From Mesorhizobium sp. M1E.F.Ca.ET.045.02.1.1 (GTDB lineage Bacteria; Pseudomonadota; Alphaproteobacteria; Rhizobiales; Rhizobiaceae): DNA of 64,000 nucleotides. Within the stretch, counting starts at the first letter, position 1. Each line of letters opens with the position of its first letter. The notes beneath the pieces are model-generated. The model saw only the letters and a list, made by a program, of their open reading frames with translations, was not told the origin of the DNA and searched no databases. Positions 60,362-64,000 of this stretch are shown here, one piece after another. Both the position numbers and the translations under genes were made by a program. The stretch lies in contig NZ_CP034447.1 of assembly GCF_003952485.1 (NCBI RefSeq), positions 1,984,001 through 2,048,000 on the forward strand, given 5' to 3'.

Positions 60362-61141
60362 TCACGGCTTGCGGATGAAGGCGGCGCCGAGGATCGGGCC
60401 GGGCATGCCGTCCTTGCCGACGGACTGCAGCAGCACCGCGCAACCGCCCTTCTTGGCGATCTCGGTCATCGGCAATTCGTAACGCTGCGCCTTGCCGTGC
60501 CACATGCCGGCGGTCTGGATGTCGGAGACGGCGTTCCAGTAGGTCAGGCTGCGGCCGCTGTTCTCGCCCTGGCCGATCTTCACCATCTGCGGCGGATCGA
60601 AATAGACGATCACCACATGGGCGTCGCTCGGGCCGTTGCCGGCATCGCCGGCGTCGATCATGACGCGGTCGCTGGTGCGGCTCACCTTGATGCCGACCCG
60701 CATGCCCTCGCCCACCCTGTCCATCCGGGCCAACGCGCCGTCGACGTCCCTGCGGCTGGCGCCATTGACATGGCTGCGGCCGTTGATGACCGCCTGCGGC
60801 GTGTAGACGGAGCGGCTGCCGAAAGCGCGCATATAATCATACTGCCGGTCGGTGTTCTTCTTGTTGCTCAGCGTGTCCTGCCAGCCCAGATAGTCCCAGT
60901 AATTGACGTGGTAGGCGAGCGCGACGATGTTTTCCTTGGCGGCCAGCTCGGCGAAGAATTCATCGGCAGGCGGGCAGGAACTGCAGCCCTGGCTGGTGAA
61001 CAGCTCAACCACGCCCAGCGGCTTTTCGGCCTGAACCTTATCGGCTTGAGGCTTCTCGGGCTCGCTTGCCAGCGCGGCGCCGACAAACGTTGAAAGGGCC
61101 AGCGCTATTGCCGCAAGCCGCAATGGTCCTCGAGATGCCAT
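60362..61141 (-). CDS. DUF1223 secreted thioredoxin-fold protein
   Basis: This 259-residue protein has a signal peptide (RLAAIALALSTFVGAALA) and a thioredoxin-like fold with VVELFTSQGCSSCPPADEFF, a CxxC redox site, then VALAYHVNYWDYLGWQDTL and TPQAVINGRSHVNGA, all typical of DUF1223. Periplasmic; role unknown. Members are frequently found next to aconitase in alphaproteobacteria, as here. Confidence 0.93.
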   Translation of the reverse strand: MASRGPLRLAAIALALSTFVGAALASEPEKPQADKVQAEKPLGVVELFTSQGCSSCPPADEFFAELAAKENIVALAYHVNYWDYLGWQDTLSNKKNTDRQYDYMRAFGSRSVYTPQAVINGRSHVNGASRRDVDGALARMDRVGEGMRVGIKVSRTSDRVMIDAGDAGNGPSDAHVVIVYFDPPQMVKIGQGENSGRSLTYWNAVSDIQTAGMWHGKAQRYELPMTEIAKKGGCAVLLQSVGKDGMPGPILGAAFIRKP

Positions 61142-61503
61142 GACTGTTCCGATTCCCGCCGGTGACGCCGGCCTTGTTCTGATTGCTAAAATATGTGGCA
61201 GAACGGACAGTCAACGGGAAGTCACGTTGCGGTGAAATTTTGTCGCCGCGACCGCAGGTAAGGCGGCGGCAGGAGAGGCGGCTGCATTTTTCGACGCGGT
61301 TCGATTTCGAAGCCGCATCGCCGCCATGAGGTAAAGCCTGCTGATGCCGGACAATCTCTATTGCGAGCGAACCGGATCAGGACTTTCGGGTCGGCCGGCT
61401 AATGCTTGGTAGGCGGCGGTTTGATTAGGCAGTAGGCAGTAGGCAGGTAGGCAGTAGGGGGTCTTTCCCTACTGCCTAAGCCCTACTGCCTACTGCCTCG
61501 CTG
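61142..61503. other. Intergenic region between DUF1223 protein and acnA
   Basis: About 360 bp containing an inverted short-repeat array (61426-61498) directly beyond the acnA stop and the promoter of the DUF1223 gene. No gene is seen. Confidence 0.5.
61426..61498. repeat. Inverted array of AGGCAGT units
   Basis: The left arm repeats TAGGCAG four times, the right arm repeats CTACTGCC three times; they pair across GGGTCTTTCCC. It lies 6 bp from the acnA stop, in the place of a terminator. Confidence 0.8.

Positions 61504-64000
<2,497 letters not shown>

Noticed and set aside
58862..61093. 743-codon open frame spanning the IS and antisense to the DUF1223 gene
   Set aside because: It crosses both IS ends and runs against two genes with full domain evidence.

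Overview
The window reads as the chromosome of a high-GC Rhizobiales bacterium, most likely Mesorhizobium or a close Phyllobacteriaceae relative. The grounds are GC-rich codon use, an imuA-imuB-dnaE2 cassette behind a GTTC-N7-GTTC LexA box, DUF2794 and IalB family proteins, a chromosomal arginase/ornithine cyclodeaminase pair next to an Lrp-type regulator, and many copies of two long inverted mosaic intergenic repeats of the kind described in rhizobia. The species is an inference; no 16S gene is present. Most of the window is core or near-core genome with a few accessory insertions.

Layout. 1-1356: end of a ribose-type ABC permease and its LacI-type regulator. 1530-4096: ornithine cyclodeaminase and arginase, divergent from an Lrp/AsnC regulator. 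4120-6173: a small AT-richer island at the 3' end of tRNA-Gly(GCC), bounded by a 95-bp direct repeat that copies the tRNA 3' end and its terminator. Its only clear gene encodes a MACPF-like/PASTA protein. 6383-9231: prolyl-tRNA editing protein, thioredoxin-TPR protein, Lon-substrate-domain protein, Trm112-like protein. 9577-15389: the SOS mutagenesis operon imuA-imuB-dnaE2 with its LexA box. 15536-21539: metallopeptidase, DUF1737, CoA-ester lyase, a two-component system and an FAD oxidoreductase. 21699-23022: an ArsR/SRPBCC operon with a perfect operator palindrome. 23070-27798: a GNAT protein, leuD, an Ivy-like secreted protein, RidA, a VOC protein and leuB. 27826-32420: a cold-shock/DUF805 fusion, a DEAD-box helicase and asd with a possible Thr/Lys leader peptide. 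32730-36866: ACT protein, bestrophin, a second ArsR/SRPBCC/DoxX cluster ending in a gene frameshifted by a 7-bp duplication, and a lipoprotein.

36940-39317: ffh, chorismate mutase, rpsP. 39825-44746: glycosyltransferase, CPBP protease, SH3 protein, zinc metallopeptidase, lytic transglycosylase. 45001-50738: argG, LysE exporter, rlmN, a Met-rich secreted protein, IalB-like protein, DUF1232. 50869-58546: PhhB, LMW phosphatase, 2'-5' RNA ligase, the tesA / ABC ATPase / FtsX-type permease cluster, a Bax-inhibitor-1 protein with a structured leader, a GNAT protein and DUF2794. 58930-60357: a mosaic repeat split by an intact IS481-type element with a 5-bp target duplication. 60362-64000: DUF1223 protein and the 3' part of acnA, which runs off the right edge.

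Two mosaic repeat families punctuate the window. Family A has arms built on CTCCCCC/GGGGGAG and family B on CCTTCTCCC/GGGAGAAGG. Both carry small exchangeable hairpin modules, and at least one copy supplies the C-terminal tail of a protein. The observations most worth following are the MACPF-PASTA gene on the tRNA-Gly island, the candidate asd leader, the heptamer-duplication frameshift, and the coding use and splitting of the mosaic repeats. No CRISPR array, phage or secretion cluster was seen.
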